A stretch of 64,000 bases of DNA from Enterobacter kobei (lineage in GTDB: Bacteria > Pseudomonadota > Gammaproteobacteria > Enterobacterales > Enterobacteriaceae). The notes under the pieces were generated by a model. That model had not been told where the DNA came from and made no database searches. It was given only the letters and a program-made list of their open reading frames with translations. A program made the position numbers and the translations under genes. Positions 61,374-64,000 of this stretch are shown here, one piece after another. Positions within the stretch are counted from its first letter, which is position 1. The number at the start of each line of letters is the position of its first letter. Location of the stretch: the NCBI RefSeq assembly GCF_018323985.1, contig NZ_AP024590.1, forward strand, positions 2,170,001 through 2,234,000, written 5' to 3'.

Positions 61374-61880
61374 TTACGCTTTCAGCGCAGCCAGTGCAGC
61401 ATCGTAATCCGGTTCGTTGGTGATTTCGTTGACCAGCTGGCTGAACAGCACGGTGTCATTCTCGTCAATCACCACTACCGCGCGGGCTGCCAGGCCTTTC
61501 AGTGCGCCTTCGGTGATGCCGATGCCGTAGTTTTCCAGGAACTCTGCGTTACGCAGGGTGGAAAGGGTGATGACGTTGCTCAGACCTTCCGCGCCGCAGA
61601 AACGCGAGTGGGCGAACGGCAGGTCAGCAGAGATGCACAGCACGACAGTGTCTTTCATCTCGGTGGCGAGCTGGTTGAATTTGCGCACAGACGCGGCGCA
61701 GACGCCGGTATCAATGCTCGGGAAGACGTTCAGTACTTTACGTTTGCCCGCAAACTGCGCCAGCGTGACATCCGTTAAATCTTTCGCCACCAGCGTGAAT
61801 GCCGGCGCTTTGCTGCCAGCCTGAGGAATGGTGCCGGCAACGGCGACCGGATTGCCCTGAAAATGAACGAGTTGTGACAT
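61374..61880 (-). CDS. tpx: Lipid hydroperoxide peroxidase Tpx (thiol peroxidase)
   Basis: An atypical 2-Cys peroxiredoxin reducing alkyl and lipid hydroperoxides with thioredoxin. It has 168 residues with peroxidatic Cys61 (PSIDTGVCAASV) and resolving Cys95 (SRFCGAEG); Cys82 is also conserved. Confidence 0.98.
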   Translation of the reverse strand: MSQLVHFQGNPVAVAGTIPQAGSKAPAFTLVAKDLTDVTLAQFAGKRKVLNVFPSIDTGVCAASVRKFNQLATEMKDTVVLCISADLPFAHSRFCGAEGLSNVITLSTLRNAEFLENYGIGITEGALKGLAARAVVVIDENDTVLFSQLVNEITNEPDYDAALAALKA

Positions 61881-61997
61881 GAATACCTTCCTGTTTACAT
61901 ATAGTTAACGTCGCAGCTAGTTTACGGGATTAATCCTGAACTCAGCAAACCTATTTTCATCACTATACTGTCCACATCGCGCCTGAGGAGTAATGGA

Positions 61998-62963
61998 ATG
62001 AGAACCGTCAAGGTCTATGAAGAGAACTGGCCGCTGCACTCGCCCTTTGTAATTTCGCGGGGCAGCCGCAATGAAGCGCGGGTGGTGGTGGTTGAACTGG
62101 AAGAAGCGGGCGTGCGGGCGGTGGGGGAATGTACGCCCTATCCGCGCTATGGCGAAAGCGATGCCTCAGTGATCGCGCAAATCATGACCGTGGTACCGCA
62201 GCTGGAGTCCGGGCTGACGCGCCAGCAACTGCAATCGTTATTGCCACCGGGCGCCGCGCGTAATGCGGTCGACAGCGCCCTGTGGGATCTGGAAGCGCGT
62301 CACGCCGGACAAAGCCTGATGGAGCACCTGCACGTACCGCTCACAGGCACGGTGACCACCGCGCAGACTGTGGTGATCGGCACCCCGCAGCAGATGGCGT
62401 CCAGTGCGGCAATGTTGTGGGAAAAGGGCGCACGTCTGCTGAAGGTGAAGCTCGATGATACCTGGATTAGCGAACGCCTGGTGGCGGTACGCTCGGCAGT
62501 GCCCGACGCCACGCTGATTGTCGATGCCAATGAATCCTGGCACAGCGAAGGGCTGGCGGCGCGCTGTCAGTTGCTGGCGGATCTGGGGGTGGCGATGCTG
62601 GAGCAGCCATTGCCCGCCAGCGACGACGCCATGCTGGCGAATTTTATCCATCCGCTGCCCATTTGCGCCGACGAAAGTTGTCACACGCGCAGCAGCCTGC
62701 AAAATTTGCAGGGCCGCTATGAGATGATCAACATCAAGCTGGATAAAACCGGCGGCCTGACTGAGGCGCTGGCGCTGGCGGAAGCGGCCTCAGCGCAGGG
62801 GCTAGGACTGATGCTCGGCTGTATGCTCTGCACCTCGCGGGCCATCAGTGCGGCGCTGCCCCTGGCGGGCAAAGTACGCTTCGCCGATCTGGATGGCCCG
62901 ACCTGGCTGGCGGTGGATGTCGAGCCAGGACTGCGCTTTTCCACCGGTCAGCTTCACCTCTGA
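61998..62963 (+). CDS. ycjG: L-Ala-D/L-Glu epimerase
   Basis: An enolase-superfamily enzyme converting L-Ala-D-Glu from murein peptides to L-Ala-L-Glu. It has 321 residues, as E. coli. Lys151 (LLKVKLDD), Asp176, Glu202 and Asp225 fall at the canonical catalytic and metal positions, and a Lys near 247 (NIKLDKTGG) completes the set. It is convergent with mpaA with a 10-nt overlap. Confidence 0.96.
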   Translation: MRTVKVYEENWPLHSPFVISRGSRNEARVVVVELEEAGVRAVGECTPYPRYGESDASVIAQIMTVVPQLESGLTRQQLQSLLPPGAARNAVDSALWDLEARHAGQSLMEHLHVPLTGTVTTAQTVVIGTPQQMASSAAMLWEKGARLLKVKLDDTWISERLVAVRSAVPDATLIVDANESWHSEGLAARCQLLADLGVAMLEQPLPASDDAMLANFIHPLPICADESCHTRSSLQNLQGRYEMINIKLDKTGGLTEALALAEAASAQGLGLMLGCMLCTSRAISAALPLAGKVRFADLDGPTWLAVDVEPGLRFSTGQLHL

Positions 62964-63667
62964 GGCGTCCAGCGCAGCAGATCCATCATTGCCTGCAAAT
63001 AGATTTCGCTCGCCTCATCGTTAGAGATGGGCGGAAACTCGGCGGTGATGCAGTTCAGCCCGATGTCGGCGCACCAGCTGCCAAAGGAGCCGGGCGTTTC
63101 ATAGCCGACGCTGGTGACGTGCGGCAGGGCAAATGCCTGCGCCAGCCACGCACCCAGCGCGCTTTGGGCGGGATCTTCAATACAGGCCAGCGGATCGTGA
63201 AACGATACCACCCAGGCCGGATGAATACGGTGAATCAACTGACACAGCGCCTGCGTTTCCGGTTCGGAGCCGGGCGTAGTACCGGTCTGTAGCACCACAT
63301 CGCGCGCCTCAGCAGCGCTGTTCCAGCGGTATACCGTCTCTCCGGCCCGCCAGTTGGCCGCCGGGAAATTACGATTCAGATCCACGCCGTTGGCATTGGC
63401 GCGTAAACCGAGCTGGCAGCCGTCCGGGTTGACCGCCAGCACCACATGATGGTGGCGAAACGCCGGATTCAGCGCCCGTAATGCACAGGACAGCGTCACG
63501 ATGGCGGCATTTTCATCGCCATGGGTACCGGCAATAATCAACCCGCTGTCCGATGAGGCCTGCGGTGCCGGGAACCAGATCAGCGGTGCACCCAGACCGG
63601 AGGTGCCATAATGTTCCGTCAGCGGGGGAAAAGCCCCTCGTTCGGCGCGCGGAAGGGAAACGGACAT
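62954..63667 (-). CDS. mpaA: Murein peptide amidase A
   Basis: A cytoplasmic M14-type zinc amidase that removes meso-diaminopimelate from the L-Ala-D-Glu-mDAP tripeptide. It has 237 residues from 63667 (MSVSLPRAERGAFPP). I prefer this over the ATG at 63673 because AAGG lies 6 nt upstream and the family aligns from here. Zinc ligands include His49 and Glu52 (GTHGDENA), then VDLNRNFPAANW and SFHDPLACIED. Its product is the YcjG substrate. Confidence 0.94.
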   Translation of the reverse strand: MSVSLPRAERGAFPPLTEHYGTSGLGAPLIWFPAPQASSDSGLIIAGTHGDENAAIVTLSCALRALNPAFRHHHVVLAVNPDGCQLGLRANANGVDLNRNFPAANWRAGETVYRWNSAAEARDVVLQTGTTPGSEPETQALCQLIHRIHPAWVVSFHDPLACIEDPAQSALGAWLAQAFALPHVTSVGYETPGSFGSWCADIGLNCITAEFPPISNDEASEIYLQAMMDLLRWTPQR

Positions 63668-63826
63668 AGACATCCTTACTCTCTCGGGTGATGGGTAAAA
63701 GTGTTAAGCAAAACACGATCCTTTTCAAATTGTTATTTTCTTAAGTTATATGTTTGCTTTCCCTATAGTTAAAACAAATAATTACCTCATCTTTTGCCGG
63801 CCGGCACCTACTTTTGAGGGGATCTC

Positions 63827-64000
63827 ATGAAGCATTCCGTTTCCTTAACCTGCTGTGCGCTGTTGATGTGCAGTTTTTCGTCGATTTCTGTCGCCGCCGA
63901 GGTGCCAGCGGGCGCAGTGCTGGCGAAAAAACAGGTGCTGGTACGTCATATTAAAGACGAACCTGCGTCACTCGATCCGGCTAAAGCGGTGGGTCTGCCT
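63827..64000 (+). CDS. mppA: MppA, periplasmic murein-peptide-binding protein (3' end outside window)
   Basis: The first 58 codons are visible: a signal peptide (MKHSVSLTCCALLMCSFSSI, ending near SVAA) then EVPAGAVLAKKQVLVRHIKD, typical of the OppA/MppA family. I call it MppA rather than OppA from this N-terminus and from its place next to mpaA/ycjG. It binds tripeptide L-Ala-D-Glu-mDAP and works with the Opp permease. The SD GAGGGGATCTC precedes the ATG. The remaining coding sequence is beyond the window. Confidence 0.9.
   Translation, partial: MKHSVSLTCCALLMCSFSSISVAAEVPAGAVLAKKQVLVRHIKDEPASLDPAKAVGLP

Noticed and set aside
1..64000. tRNA, rRNA, insertion sequences, integrases, CRISPR arrays
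   Set aside because: None seen. No cloverleaf-like segment, transposase-like protein or regular repeat-spacer array was recognised in the window.

Overview
The window looks like a chromosomal segment of an Enterobacteriaceae species close to Enterobacter, Lelliottia, Leclercia or Cronobacter. Most proteins match E. coli/Salmonella orthologues in length and motifs, in the order of the E. coli opp-tonB-trp-topA-acnA-rnb-sap-psp-tyrR region. The genus call rests on gene content, mainly a paired rpfF/rpfR; no rRNA gene or species marker is present.

Layout. 1-8.1 kb: end of the opp oligopeptide importer, yciU, cardiolipin synthase clsA, yciY, yciI, tonB behind a Fur-box-like site, yciA-yciB-yciC and ompW. 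8.1-16.4 kb: the complete trpLEDCBA operon with operator and attenuator, then rnm and yciO. 16.4-19.1 kb: an accessory patch between yciO and rluB where E. coli has yciQ. It holds an alpha/beta hydrolase and an AT-richer three-gene unit encoding a Tlde1-like L,D-transpeptidase-fold toxin, an overlapping four-helix membrane protein (probable immunity) and an Hcp tube protein. 19.3-36 kb: rluB, btuR, yciK, sohB, yciN, topA, cysB, the small genes ymiA/yciX/ymiC, acnA, ribA, pgpB, lapAB, pyrF, yciH and osmB. 36-40.3 kb: yciT, yciZ, then rpfF (DSF-type fatty-acid signal synthase) tail-to-tail with rpfR (PAS-GGDEF-EAL receptor). 40.5-50.2 kb: rnb, yciW, fabI and sapABCDF. 50.2-54.4 kb: a second accessory patch with an MFS exporter divergent from an exported hydrolase, a YCII-domain protein and a LysR regulator, plus a relocated yajD. 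54.3-64 kb: pspF/pspABCD (no pspE), ycjXF, tyrR, tpx, the L-Ala-D/L-Glu epimerase ycjG, the murein peptide amidase mpaA, and the start of mppA.

Themes. Envelope maintenance dominates: TonB, OmpW, clsA, yciB, pgpB, lapAB, the psp response, sap, and murein-peptide recycling (mpaA, ycjG, mppA, with opp at the other end). Aromatic amino acid control appears twice (trp operon and tyrR). Compared with E. coli, kch, yciGFE, yciQ, pspE and ycjY/ycjZ are absent from their usual places.

The most interesting parts are the orphan Hcp-effector-immunity cassette, the rpfF/rpfR signalling pair, the LysR/hydrolase/YCII/MFS module, and overlapping alternative hairpins directly before acnA. All assignments come from reading the sequence and recalled family knowledge; no database search was run.
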